In this document: one piece after another, positions 50,413-58,567 of the stretch
Numbering within the stretch: the stretch's first letter is position 1
Layout of the letters: every line of letters starts with the position of its first letter
Assembly: GCF_018130825.1 (NCBI RefSeq)
Contig: NZ_JAFCJS010000004.1
Span: 620,001 to 684,000 of the forward strand
Reading direction: 5' to 3'
Source of the DNA: Bradyrhizobium liaoningense
Lineage (GTDB): Bacteria > Pseudomonadota > Alphaproteobacteria > Rhizobiales > Xanthobacteraceae
Length of the DNA stretch: 64,000 bases
Program-made: the position numbers and the translations under genes
Notes under the pieces: model-generated
The model's database searches: none
What the model was told of the DNA's origin: nothing
The model's input: the letters and a program-made list of their open reading frames with translations, nothing else

Positions 50413-52254
50413 TCAGAGATCGTCGTCGCCGTCGGAACCGTCGGGCGGATCGTCACTGCCATAGTCCGCATTAATATTGGATTCCGGCGCCTCGGGGGCA
50501 AGCCTGCGGACCTCGACGACCTTCGATCCGGGGAAGCGCGACAGCACCTCCTGCACGCGCGGATCGGCCTCGGCGGTACGCGCATGCTCCTGCTTGGCGG
50601 CCTGGTTCACCGAGCGCAGCGTCGGCTGGCCCGCTTCGTTCGAGACGATCACGGTCCAGCGCCGGCCGGTCCATAGCTCGAATTTTTTCGCAAGCTCCGA
50701 GATCATGGTCTTGGAGGCGTTCGGCTCGAGCGCGACCTCGAGCCGGCCCTCCTCGAAACGGACGAGGCGCATGTCGCCTTCGAGCGCGCCCTTGGTCATG
50801 AGGTCGCGCTTCTGGCCGGCGAGCGCCACGAGTTGGGTGAAGCTGGTGATGCGCAGCTGGGGCGCGGCGCCTTGCGGATCGGGCGCGGGCGCCGCCATCT
50901 GCGGACGGGCAGCGCCGCCGAATGCGGTCGGCGACGATGTCGGCATGCGAACGGGCGCGGCAGACGCAACCGGCGCTGCGGAGGCCATCGGTGCCGCCGG
51001 CGCACCGCTGCGCGCAGCACCGCCGCCGTTCACCACCGGCGAGCCGCCGCCGTTCTGCTCCAGCATCCTGATCGCTTCGTCCGGCGTCGGCAGGTCGGCG
51101 ACATAGGCGATGCGCACCAGCACCATCTCGGCGGCCGCGGCGGGGCGCGTCGCGGCCTGCACCTCGGTGATGCCCTTGAGCAGCATCTGCCACATCCGCG
51201 ACAGCACGCGCATCGAGATCTTCGAGGCGAAATCCTTCGCGCGCACACGCTCGGTCTCGCCATAGGCGACATTGTCGGCGGTCGCCGGCACGATCTTCAC
51301 GCGGGTGACGAAATTGACGAATTCGGCGAGGTCGGAGAGCACGACGATCGGATCGGCGCCGACATCGTACTGGTCTCGGAACTCCTTGAAGGCGCTCGCG
51401 ATATCGCCGCGCGCCAGCGAATCGAAGAGGTCGATGACGCGGGTGCGGTCGGCAAGACCCAGCATCTGCCTGACGGCGTCCGCCTTCACCTGCCCCGCCG
51501 CATGCGCGATCGCCTGGTCGAGCAGCGACAGAGAGTCGCGCACCGAGCCCTCCGCGGCGCGCGCGATGATGCCGAGTGCCTCGGGCTCGATCTCGACGCT
51601 TTCCTTGGTCGCGATATTGGCGAGATGCTTCATCAGCACATCGGCCTCGACGCGGCGGAGATCAAAACGCTGGCAGCGCGACAGCACGGTGACCGGAACC
51701 TTGCGGATCTCGGTCGTCGCGAACACGAACTTGGCGTGCTCCGGCGGCTCCTCCAGCGTCTTCAGGAAGGCGTTGAACGCCGCCGTCGACAGCATGTGGA
51801 CTTCGTCGATGATGTAGACCTTGTGGCGGGCGCTGGCCGGCGCATAGCGCACGCTGTCATTGATCTGGCGGACGTCGTCGACGCCGGTGTGCGAGGCCGC
51901 GTCCATCTCCAGCACGTCCATGTGCCGGCTTTCCATGATCGCCTGGCAATGCACGCCCAAGGTCGGCATGTGGATGGTCGGCCCCTTCACCGAGCCGTCC
52001 GGCATCTCATAGTTGAGCGCCCGGGCAAGGATGCGCGCAGTGGTGGTCTTGCCGACGCCGCGGACGCCGGTGAGGATCCAGGCCTGCGGAATGCGGCCGG
52101 TCTCGAACGCATTGGAGACGGTGCGGACCACGGCCTCCTGGCCGATCAGGTCGTCGAAGCTGGAGGGACGGTATTTCCGCGCCAGGACCCGGTAAGGCGC
52201 ATTGCCGGCCGGGCCGGCGCTATCAGGATTGGGAGGGGCGCCAGCGTCGGTCAT
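50413..52254 (-). CDS. dnaX: DNA polymerase III subunit tau/gamma
   Basis: A 613-residue clamp-loader ATPase. It has YRVLARKYRPSSFDDLIGQE, Walker A GVRGVGKTTTARIL (63-76), Walker B and sensor blocks (VYIIDEVHMLSTAAFNAFLK, TLEEPPEHAKFVFATTEIRK) and TVLSRCQRFDLRR. The zinc-binding module between Walker A and DAASH, usually four Cys, keeps only Cys103 (TLGVHCQAIMESRHMDVLEM). After a Gly/Ala/Pro-rich linker comes the tau C-terminal domain (TSFTQLVALAGQKRDLMTKG). I see no obvious frameshift site for a gamma form. Confidence 0.96.
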   Translation of the reverse strand: MTDAGAPPNPDSAGPAGNAPYRVLARKYRPSSFDDLIGQEAVVRTVSNAFETGRIPQAWILTGVRGVGKTTTARILARALNYEMPDGSVKGPTIHMPTLGVHCQAIMESRHMDVLEMDAASHTGVDDVRQINDSVRYAPASARHKVYIIDEVHMLSTAAFNAFLKTLEEPPEHAKFVFATTEIRKVPVTVLSRCQRFDLRRVEADVLMKHLANIATKESVEIEPEALGIIARAAEGSVRDSLSLLDQAIAHAAGQVKADAVRQMLGLADRTRVIDLFDSLARGDIASAFKEFRDQYDVGADPIVVLSDLAEFVNFVTRVKIVPATADNVAYGETERVRAKDFASKISMRVLSRMWQMLLKGITEVQAATRPAAAAEMVLVRIAYVADLPTPDEAIRMLEQNGGGSPVVNGGGAARSGAPAAPMASAAPVASAAPVRMPTSSPTAFGGAARPQMAAPAPDPQGAAPQLRITSFTQLVALAGQKRDLMTKGALEGDMRLVRFEEGRLEVALEPNASKTMISELAKKFELWTGRRWTVIVSNEAGQPTLRSVNQAAKQEHARTAEADPRVQEVLSRFPGSKVVEVRRLAPEAPESNINADYGSDDPPDGSDGDDDL

Positions 52255-52349
52255 CGGTCGATCCGCAATGAAATCTCTCTCGGCCGGCTTTTGCGGAAAG
52301 GAGCGCGCTGGCGGGGGGCCCGCCGGCGCAATTCGCTCGGAAAAACAGG

Positions 52350-52450
52350 TAGGAGACTGACGAGCGACCCGATCCGGACCTCGTTAGGGCTGCTTCCTTC
52401 CGGACCTGACCCGGTTGGCGAGTGGCTCGTCCACCGCCAATCTCCCGGTC
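52350..52450 (-). ncRNA. ffs: Signal recognition particle RNA (4.5S-type)
   Basis: On the minus strand the conserved SRP domain IV loop is present: GGGTCAGGTCCGGAAGGAAG, then CAGCCC (52384-52411). Flanking arms pair (GGGAGATTGGCGGTGGACGA near the 5' end with TCGTCAGTCTCC near the 3' end) to make the long hairpin of about 100 bases. A T-run (CCTGTTTTTCC on the minus strand) follows the 3' end. Position just upstream of dnaX is the normal alphaproteobacterial order. End points are approximate. Confidence 0.93.
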
Positions 52451-52628
52451 CCTATTTGGGGCCAAAGGGAGCGGAAAGCAAGCGGGTATCGGCGCGAACG
52501 GATCGAGTTTGCCCAGCATCCGGGCAATCCCGGGCCTGCCCAGCCGATAGGCTGTGCTTTCACTGCTGGCGCCGCCTTGGTAAGAACGCGGCCGGAACTC
52601 CATCCAACCAGAAAAGCGATTGATCCCA

Positions 52629-53474
52629 ATGGTTACACGTCGTGATGTTGCATCGATTGTCGGACTTGGCGCTGTGACCGCGGCCGCGCTGGCCGCGCCG
52701 GCCGTGGCCCAGACCGCCGATCCGAACGAATCGACCTTCGCCCGCATCCGTCGGACCAAGAAGATGCGGATCGGCGCGGTCGGCGGCGGCGCGCCCTACT
52801 ACATGAAGGATCTCGCCACCGGCCAGTGGAAGGGCTTCTACATCGACATTGCCAAGGGGCTTGCCGACGACATGGAGGCCGAGCTCGAGATCACCGAGAC
52901 CACCTGGGGCAATTCGGTGCTCGACCTGCAGTCCAACAAGATCGACATCTTCTTCGGTCTCAACCCGACGCCGAAGCGCGCGCTGGTGATCGACTTCTCG
53001 GTGCCGGTCTTCAACAACGCCTTCGGTATCCTCTGCAAGAAGGACTTCAAGCCGAAGAGCTGGGCCGAACTGAACTCGCCCGACATCAAGATCGCGGTCG
53101 ACCAGGGCTCCTCGCACGACCAGGTCGTCAGCCGCCTGACGCCGAAGGCGCAGATCACGCGCCTGAAGACCGCAGACGATGCCACCGCCGCGCTGCAGAC
53201 CGGCCGCGTCGATGCGCAGTGCCTCATCACCATGCTTTCGCTCACCGTGCTGAAGAAGAACCCGTCGCTCGGCCAGTTCGTACTGCCGACGCCGATCTTC
53301 GCGACGACGTCGAACGCCGGCTTCCGCCGCGAGGCCGACAAGACCTGGCGCGACTACGTCAACACCTGGATCGACTTCAACAAGGGCCTCGGCTTCATCC
53401 GCAACGCCATCATCACGAATATGGAGCTGGTGGGCGTGACCGAGGCGGACATTCCGCCGGGTGTGTCGCTGTAA
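52629..53474 (+). CDS. Amino-acid ABC transporter substrate-binding protein (family 3)
   Basis: A 281-residue periplasmic binding protein. The leader contains twin Arg (TRRDVASIVGLGAVTAAALA), with cleavage near AQT. Family 3 blocks are KMRIGAVGGGAPYYMKD, WKGFYIDIAKGLADDM, VDQGSSHDQVVSRL and GRVDAQCLIT. It is the first gene of an importer unit with permease, ATPase, SDR and enolase-family enzyme. A palindromic repeat separates it from the permease. The ligand is unknown. ATG at 52629 is used. Confidence 0.9.
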   Translation: MVTRRDVASIVGLGAVTAAALAAPAVAQTADPNESTFARIRRTKKMRIGAVGGGAPYYMKDLATGQWKGFYIDIAKGLADDMEAELEITETTWGNSVLDLQSNKIDIFFGLNPTPKRALVIDFSVPVFNNAFGILCKKDFKPKSWAELNSPDIKIAVDQGSSHDQVVSRLTPKAQITRLKTADDATAALQTGRVDAQCLITMLSLTVLKKNPSLGQFVLPTPIFATTSNAGFRREADKTWRDYVNTWIDFNKGLGFIRNAIITNMELVGVTEADIPPGVSL

Positions 53475-53484
53475 GAGCAACGCC

Positions 53485-53562
53485 GTCAATCCGGGGCGAT
53501 GCGCAGCATCGAACCCGGAATCTCGAGATTCCGGGTTCGCCCTTCGGGCGCCCCGGAATGAC
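53485..53562. repeat. Palindromic repeat, GTCATTCCGGGGCG type, second copy
   Basis: Outer arms GTCAATCCGGGGCG (53485-53498) and CGCCCCGGAATGAC (53549-53562), plus a perfect 28-base palindrome at 53511-53538 (half GAACCCGGAATCTC). It is the same family as 20047-20136. It lies between the binding-protein and permease genes. Confidence 0.82.
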
Positions 53563-53593
53563 AGTACGAGGCGTACGACGAGTTTAGACACGC

Positions 53594-54256
53594 ATGTATC
53601 AGTGGGACTTCGGCATCCTCTGGAGCTATCGCTGGCTCTTTCTCAACGGGCTCGGCGTCACCGTCGGCTTCACCGTGATCATCGTCGTTTGCGGGCTGCT
53701 GTTCGGCCTGCTCGGCGCATTCGGCAGCCTGTCGCGCTTCAGGGCGCTGCGGCTGACCGCGCTGGCCTTCATCGAGGCGTTCCGCTGCACGCCGATCCTG
53801 GTGCAGCTGATCTGGTTCTATTACGCGCTGCCGATCCTGGCCGGCGTCGAGATGACGCCGATCACGGCATCCGCGCTTGCGCTCTCGCTCTATGGCGGCT
53901 CGTTCTATTCCGAGATCATCCGCGGCGGCATCGTCTCGATCGACAGCGGCCAGTCGGAAGCCGGCGCCGCGCTCGGCATGACGCCGAGCCAGGCCATGCG
54001 GCGCATCGTGCTGCCGCAGGCGATCAAGCGCATGATCCCGGCGCTCATGAATCAGTCGATCATCCAGTTCAAGAACACCTCGCTGGTCTCGGTGCTCGCG
54101 GTGCCGGACCTGGTCTATCAGAGCCAGGTCGCAGCCCATGACAGCTACCGGCCGCTGGAGACCTACACTGCGGTTGCCCTCGCCTATGCGGCGATCCTGA
54201 TCCCGCTCACCATCATCGTCCGGCGTGGCGAGAAGCGACTGGCGGTGAGCGAATGA
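53594..54256 (+). CDS. Amino-acid ABC transporter permease (HisM/GlnP type)
   Basis: A 220-residue permease with five or so helices. It has LNGLGVTVGFTVIIVVCGLL, the family block FIEAFRCTPILVQLIWFYY and the EAA loop (GQSEAGAALGMTPSQAMRRI, VLPQAIKRMIPAL). It would work as a homodimer because only one permease gene is present. It overlaps the ATPase gene by 4 bases. Confidence 0.92.
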   Translation: MYQWDFGILWSYRWLFLNGLGVTVGFTVIIVVCGLLFGLLGAFGSLSRFRALRLTALAFIEAFRCTPILVQLIWFYYALPILAGVEMTPITASALALSLYGGSFYSEIIRGGIVSIDSGQSEAGAALGMTPSQAMRRIVLPQAIKRMIPALMNQSIIQFKNTSLVSVLAVPDLVYQSQVAAHDSYRPLETYTAVALAYAAILIPLTIIVRRGEKRLAVSE

Positions 54257-55059
54257 GCGACACGTCAAAGAACACTTCGAAAATCGAGATCCGGGGCCTG
54301 CGCAAGAGTTTTGGCAGCAACGAGGTCCTGAAGAACATCAATCTCGACGTCGCCAAGGGCGGCGTCGTCGCGCTGATCGGGCCGTCGGGCTCCGGCAAAT
54401 CGACGCTGCTCCGCTGCATCAATCTCCTGGTCGTGCCCGACGGCGGCAGCGTCCGCGTCGGCGACACAAGCTTTGCGTTCGGCGAGGGCACAAAGCTTCC
54501 CGATGTGAAGACGCTGGCAAAGTTCCGTGCGACCACCGGCATGGTGTTCCAGCATTTCAATCTGTTCCCGCACATGACGACGCTTCAGAACGTCATGGAG
54601 GGACCGGTCACGGTGCGGCGCATGGCCAAGGCCGACGCCGAGAAACTCGCGCGGGCACAGCTTGCAAAAGTGGGCCTTGCCGAGAAGGCCGACCAGTATC
54701 CGGCAACGCTCTCCGGCGGACAGAAGCAGCGCGTCGCGATCGCGCGCGCGCTCGCCATGGAGCCTGACGTCATGCTGTTCGACGAGGCCACCTCCGCGCT
54801 CGATCCGGAGCTCGTCGGCGAGGTGCTGAACGTGATGCAGCGCCTCGCCTCCGAAGGCATGACCATGGTGATCGTGACCCATGAGATCGCCTTTGCCCGC
54901 GAGGTCGCCGATCGCCTGATCTTCATGCGCGACGGCGTCGTCGTCGAGGAAGGCCCGGCGCGGCAGGTGATCGACAATCCGCAGCAAGCCGCGACGCGCG
55001 CCTTCCTCAGCCATTTCCACCGCACCGGCGCATTGCCGCCGGCCAACGCAACACCCTGA
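54253..55059 (+). CDS. Amino-acid ABC transporter ATP-binding protein
   Basis: A 268-residue ATPase. Walker A is GPSGSGKSTLLRCINLL, the Q-loop is MVFQHFNLFPHMT, the signature is LSGGQKQRVAIARAL and Walker B is VMLFDEATSALDPEL, with the switch His in VTHEIAFAREV. This is the HisP/GlnQ type. The last base of its stop codon is the first base of the SDR start codon, giving translational coupling. Confidence 0.94.
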   Translation: MSDTSKNTSKIEIRGLRKSFGSNEVLKNINLDVAKGGVVALIGPSGSGKSTLLRCINLLVVPDGGSVRVGDTSFAFGEGTKLPDVKTLAKFRATTGMVFQHFNLFPHMTTLQNVMEGPVTVRRMAKADAEKLARAQLAKVGLAEKADQYPATLSGGQKQRVAIARALAMEPDVMLFDEATSALDPELVGEVLNVMQRLASEGMTMVIVTHEIAFAREVADRLIFMRDGVVVEEGPARQVIDNPQQAATRAFLSHFHRTGALPPANATP

Positions 55060-55814
55060 TGCCCAATATCGATCGCGCCTATCTCGTCACCGGCGCCGCC
55101 AGCGGCATCGGCCGCGCCACCGCAAAACTGCTCGCGGCGCCCGGCACCGGGCTGCTGCTGCACACGCGCTCCAACGCGGCGGGTCTCGACGCCACCGCGG
55201 CGGAAGCCGAAGCCAATGGCGCTGTTGTCGCAAAATGCCTCGGCGATCTCGCCGAGGAGACTGCGGCCACCGACGCCATCGCCGCCGCGCAACGCGCCTT
55301 CGGTCGGCTCGACGGACTGGTTCTCATCGGCGGCCATGCCCGCCGCGGCAGCGCCATCGGCACGCCCGCCGATCAATTCCGGCAAGCGATGGACGAATCC
55401 GCACTGGCTTTTACGCGCCTCGTCAACGCCGCGCTGCCATTGTTGCGGACCGGGCAAGATGCCCGGATCGTCGCAGTGTCGTCCTTTGTCGCGCATGCGA
55501 TCCGGCCCGAATTCGCGCCCTTCGCCGCGACCGCCGCGAGCCGCTCCGCGCTCGAAGCGCTGGTACGCCTCACCGCGATGGAGCTTGCGAAAGACGGCAT
55601 CACCGTCAACGCGGTTTCACCCGGCCTGATCGTCAAGGACAAGCCGAGTGAGAGCCGGCTCTCACCGGAGCAGATCGCCGCAACCGAAGCACTGATCCCG
55701 ATGCGCCGTCGCGGGCGGCCGGAGGAAGTCGCCGAAATCATCGCCTTCCTGGCGTCACCGAAGGCGTCCTACGTCACCGGCCAGGTCTGGCACGTCAATG
55801 GAGGCCTGACATGA
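55059..55814 (+). CDS. Short-chain dehydrogenase/reductase coupled to the ABC importer
   Basis: A 251-residue SDR. The cofactor motif is TGAASGIGRA (residues 11-20). The usual NNAG motif reads IGGHARRG, and the usual Tyr of YxxxK is not visible: the expected region reads FAATAASRSALEALVRLTAM. The C-terminal AVSPGLIVKD and ASYVTGQVWHVNGG are typical. The atypical active site suggests an altered or lost dehydrogenase chemistry. It is translationally coupled to both neighbours. Confidence 0.86.
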   Translation: MPNIDRAYLVTGAASGIGRATAKLLAAPGTGLLLHTRSNAAGLDATAAEAEANGAVVAKCLGDLAEETAATDAIAAAQRAFGRLDGLVLIGGHARRGSAIGTPADQFRQAMDESALAFTRLVNAALPLLRTGQDARIVAVSSFVAHAIRPEFAPFAATAASRSALEALVRLTAMELAKDGITVNAVSPGLIVKDKPSESRLSPEQIAATEALIPMRRRGRPEEVAEIIAFLASPKASYVTGQVWHVNGGLT

Positions 55815-56938
55815 CCGAAGCAACCGTCGAACGCATCAGGCTGTTCCTGATCGAAAGCCCGATCAAGATGGCGCGCCTGCAGGGCGTCGGCAACGTCAAG
55901 GGTACCGTGAAGCGCGTGCTGATCGAGCTCACCTCCAGCGATGGCGTGGTTGGCTGGGGCGAGGCGGCTCCGTGGGAGGTCTTTACGGGAACGCCTGAAG
56001 CTGCGTTCTCGGCGCTCGATATCTATCTGCGTCCCATCGTGCTCGGCAAATCCGTGCGCCGCATCCGAGCGCTGATGGCCGAGCTCGACCGCGCGCTGGT
56101 CGGACATGCCGAGGCTAAGGTTGGCATCGAGATGGCGCTGCTCGACATCGTCGGCAAGTCGTCGGGACTGTCAGTCGCCGACCTGCTCGGCGGCCGCGTG
56201 CGCGACACGATCCCGCTGTCCTTCTCGATCGCCGATCCCGATTTCGCCGCCGACCTCGAGCGCATGCGCAAGATGGTTCCCGAAGGGAACGTCATCTACA
56301 AGGTCAAGACCGGCGTAAAACCGCATCGCGAGGACCTCGACCATCTCGAGGCGATCCGAAAGGAATTCGGCGACAAGGTCGATCTGCGCGTCGACTACAA
56401 CCAGGCGCTGGCGCCGTTCGGCGCCATCAAGATCCTGCGCGACGTCGAAGAGTTCGCGCCGACCTTCATCGAGCAGCCGGTGCCGCGGAAATATCTCGAC
56501 GTGATGGCGCAGCTCACCGCGGCGCTGGAGACCCCCGTGCTCGCCGACGAAAGCTGCTTCGATCGCCGCGACATGATGGAGGTGGTGCGCCGCGAGGCGG
56601 CCGATGCGGTCTCGATCAAGCTGATGAAGGCCGGTGGCCTGTTCGAAGCGCAGGCGATCATGGCGATCGCCGACATCGCCGGCCTGCCCGGCTATGGCGG
56701 CACGCTGTGGGAGGGCGGCATTGGCCTTGCCGCCGGCACGCAGCTGATCGCGGCAACGCCGGGCATCTCGCTCGGCTGCGAATTCTACATGCCGCATCAT
56801 GTGCTGACCGAGGACGTCCTGGAAGAGCGCGTCGCCAACCGCGCGGGCCATGTCGTGGTCCCCGATGGCCCCGGCCTCGGCATTCGCGTGAGCGAAGCCT
56901 CCGTCCGCGCCAATGCGCGGGTGCTGGCGGAGGCGTAA
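55811..56938 (+). CDS. Enolase-superfamily enzyme, muconate-lactonizing subgroup
   Basis: A 375-residue mandelate racemase/muconate lactonizing enzyme relative. Catalytic features are K164-x-K166 (YKVKTG), metal ligands Asp195 (RVDYNQ), Glu221 (FIEQPVP) and Asp246 (LADES), and Lys270 (SIKLMKAGG). This Lys/Lys arrangement is that of the MLE subgroup, which includes cycloisomerases, dipeptide epimerases and hydroxyproline dehydratases. The amino-acid-type importer upstream favours an amino-acid-derived substrate, by inference. It overlaps the SDR gene by 4 bases. Confidence 0.9.
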   Translation: MTEATVERIRLFLIESPIKMARLQGVGNVKGTVKRVLIELTSSDGVVGWGEAAPWEVFTGTPEAAFSALDIYLRPIVLGKSVRRIRALMAELDRALVGHAEAKVGIEMALLDIVGKSSGLSVADLLGGRVRDTIPLSFSIADPDFAADLERMRKMVPEGNVIYKVKTGVKPHREDLDHLEAIRKEFGDKVDLRVDYNQALAPFGAIKILRDVEEFAPTFIEQPVPRKYLDVMAQLTAALETPVLADESCFDRRDMMEVVRREAADAVSIKLMKAGGLFEAQAIMAIADIAGLPGYGGTLWEGGIGLAAGTQLIAATPGISLGCEFYMPHHVLTEDVLEERVANRAGHVVVPDGPGLGIRVSEASVRANARVLAEA

Positions 56939-56957
56939 GAGGACGCTGCAAATTCGC

Positions 56958-57086
56958 TGTCGTCCCGGCGAAGGCCGGGACCCATAACCACAGGGAGATG
57001 TTTTGCGAAGATTGGTCGTTCGGGATTAGCACCAACCGCAGTCGATAGACCTCGCGGTATGGGTCCCGGCCTTCGCCGGGACGACA
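56958..57086. repeat. Palindromic repeat, CGTCCCGGCGAAGGCCGGGAC type
   Basis: TGTCGTCCCGGCGAAGGCCG with GGGACCCAT at the start is matched by the complementary ATGGGTCCCGGCCTTCGCCG ending in GGGACGACA. It is the same family as 27135-27256. Confidence 0.8.
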
Positions 57087-57192
57087 ACTGAGCATGCGGG
57101 ACCTGCGGAGCCCCATCCTTCCCCTCCCCAACTCCCTATCGTATGGTCGCACCAAACAAGCCCGTTCCCCATCGGGCCATCCGGAAACGCAT

Positions 57193-57612
57193 ATGCCCGA
57201 ACCCGCCTGGTCGCTGCACTCTCGCCTGAAAGAGGACACCATCGACATCGGCGACCTGCCGCTGTCCAAGGTGCTGGTCATCAAGGATGCGCATTATCCC
57301 TGGCTGCTGCTGGTGCCGCGGCGGCCCGACGCGGTCGAGATCATCGATCTCGACGAGGTGCAGCAGGCGCAGTTGATGACCGAGATCTCCCGCGTCTCGC
57401 GCGCGCTGAAGGAGATCACCAAATGCGACAAGCTCAACGTCGCCGCGCTCGGCAACCTCGTGCCGCAGCTGCACGTCCACATCATTGCGCGGCGCACCAG
57501 TGACGCGGCCTGGCCGCGACCGGTGTGGGGCGTGATGCCGCCCCTCGCGCATGACGCCGCAGAGGTTCAGAATTTCATCAGCGCGCTTCGCCGAAAAATC
57601 TGGTTGGGTTGA
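57193..57612 (+). CDS. HIT-family protein
   Basis: A 139-residue histidine-triad protein, a nucleotide hydrolase or transferase family. The triad reads QLHVHIIARR (His-x-His-x-x with the last His replaced by Ala-Arg), so the third His of the classic HxHxHxx is absent. The domain otherwise matches small HIT proteins (VLVIKDAHYPWLLLVPRRPD, LNVAALGNLVPQLHVH). ATG at 57193 is used. It lies 10 bases before nudC and probably shares its transcript. Confidence 0.85.
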   Translation: MPEPAWSLHSRLKEDTIDIGDLPLSKVLVIKDAHYPWLLLVPRRPDAVEIIDLDEVQQAQLMTEISRVSRALKEITKCDKLNVAALGNLVPQLHVHIIARRTSDAAWPRPVWGVMPPLAHDAAEVQNFISALRRKIWLG

Positions 57613-57622
57613 AAGAATAACA

Positions 57623-58561
57623 ATGTCAGCATTCGACGCATTTCCGCTGGGGCAGCCGGCCTTCGTCACCAACGTCCTCGACCGCGCCGCACATCTGCGC
57701 CGCGACGACGAAAAGCTGTTCGCGCTGGAGCAGAAATCGTCATCCCGCGCCTATGTCGTGTACCGCGACTCGCTGCTGGTGAAGCGCGAGGGCGACAAGG
57801 TCCGCGCGCTGCTAGGAATCGACGAGGCGCTGAAATGCGGCGCCAATCCCGGCACGATCTTTCTGGGCTTGCGCGACGGCGCAGCAATGTTCGGCATGGG
57901 CCTGTCGCAGGCCGCCGCCGAGAAGCTGATCGGCCGTGAGGATTACACCGTGACCGAGCTGCGGGGCATGGCGATGCAGGGCGCGATCCCGCCCGACGAG
58001 CTGTCGGCCGTCGCGATGGCGAAGTCGATGGTGGGCTGGCATCAGCGCCACGGCTATTGTGCCAATTGCGGCGCGCGCAGCGCGATGAAGGAAGGCGGCT
58101 GGAAGCGCGAATGCCCTGCTTGCAAGGCCGAGCATTTTCCGCGCACCGATCCGGTCGTGATCATGCATGTCTCTTCCGGCGACAAGTGTCTGCTGGGCCG
58201 CCAGAAGCAGTTTCCGCCGGGCATGTTTTCGTGCCTCGCCGGCTTCGTCGAGGCGGCCGAGACGATCGAGGACGCGGTACGCCGCGAGATCCTCGAAGAA
58301 TCCGGCATACGTTGCACCGACGTGCAGTATTACATGACACAGCCCTGGCCGTATCCGTCGTCGCTGATGATCGGCTGCAGCGCGCGGGCCGTGAGCGAGG
58401 ACATCGTCGTCGACCATTCCGAGCTGGAAGACGCGCGCTGGTTCACGCGCGAAGAGGCCGCGCTGATGCTGACGCGGACGCATCCGGACGGGCTCGCCGG
58501 CCCGCACCCATTCGCCATCGCCCATCATTTGCTCGGCCGCTGGGTGCACGACAAGAGCTGA
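57623..58561 (+). CDS. nudC: NADH pyrophosphatase / NAD-capped RNA decapping enzyme
   Basis: A 312-residue NudC. An N-terminal domain precedes a four-Cys zinc ribbon (YCANCGARS, ECPACKAEHFPRTDP). The Nudix box at about 206-229 (AGFVEAAETIEDAVRREILE then ESGI) is complete, and the NADH-specific signature TQPWPYPSSLM follows. It cleaves NADH and removes NAD caps from RNA. It lies between HIT and sugar-kinase genes. Confidence 0.95.
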   Translation: MSAFDAFPLGQPAFVTNVLDRAAHLRRDDEKLFALEQKSSSRAYVVYRDSLLVKREGDKVRALLGIDEALKCGANPGTIFLGLRDGAAMFGMGLSQAAAEKLIGREDYTVTELRGMAMQGAIPPDELSAVAMAKSMVGWHQRHGYCANCGARSAMKEGGWKRECPACKAEHFPRTDPVVIMHVSSGDKCLLGRQKQFPPGMFSCLAGFVEAAETIEDAVRREILEESGIRCTDVQYYMTQPWPYPSSLMIGCSARAVSEDIVVDHSELEDARWFTREEAALMLTRTHPDGLAGPHPFAIAHHLLGRWVHDKS

Positions 58562-58567
58562 CCGCCG

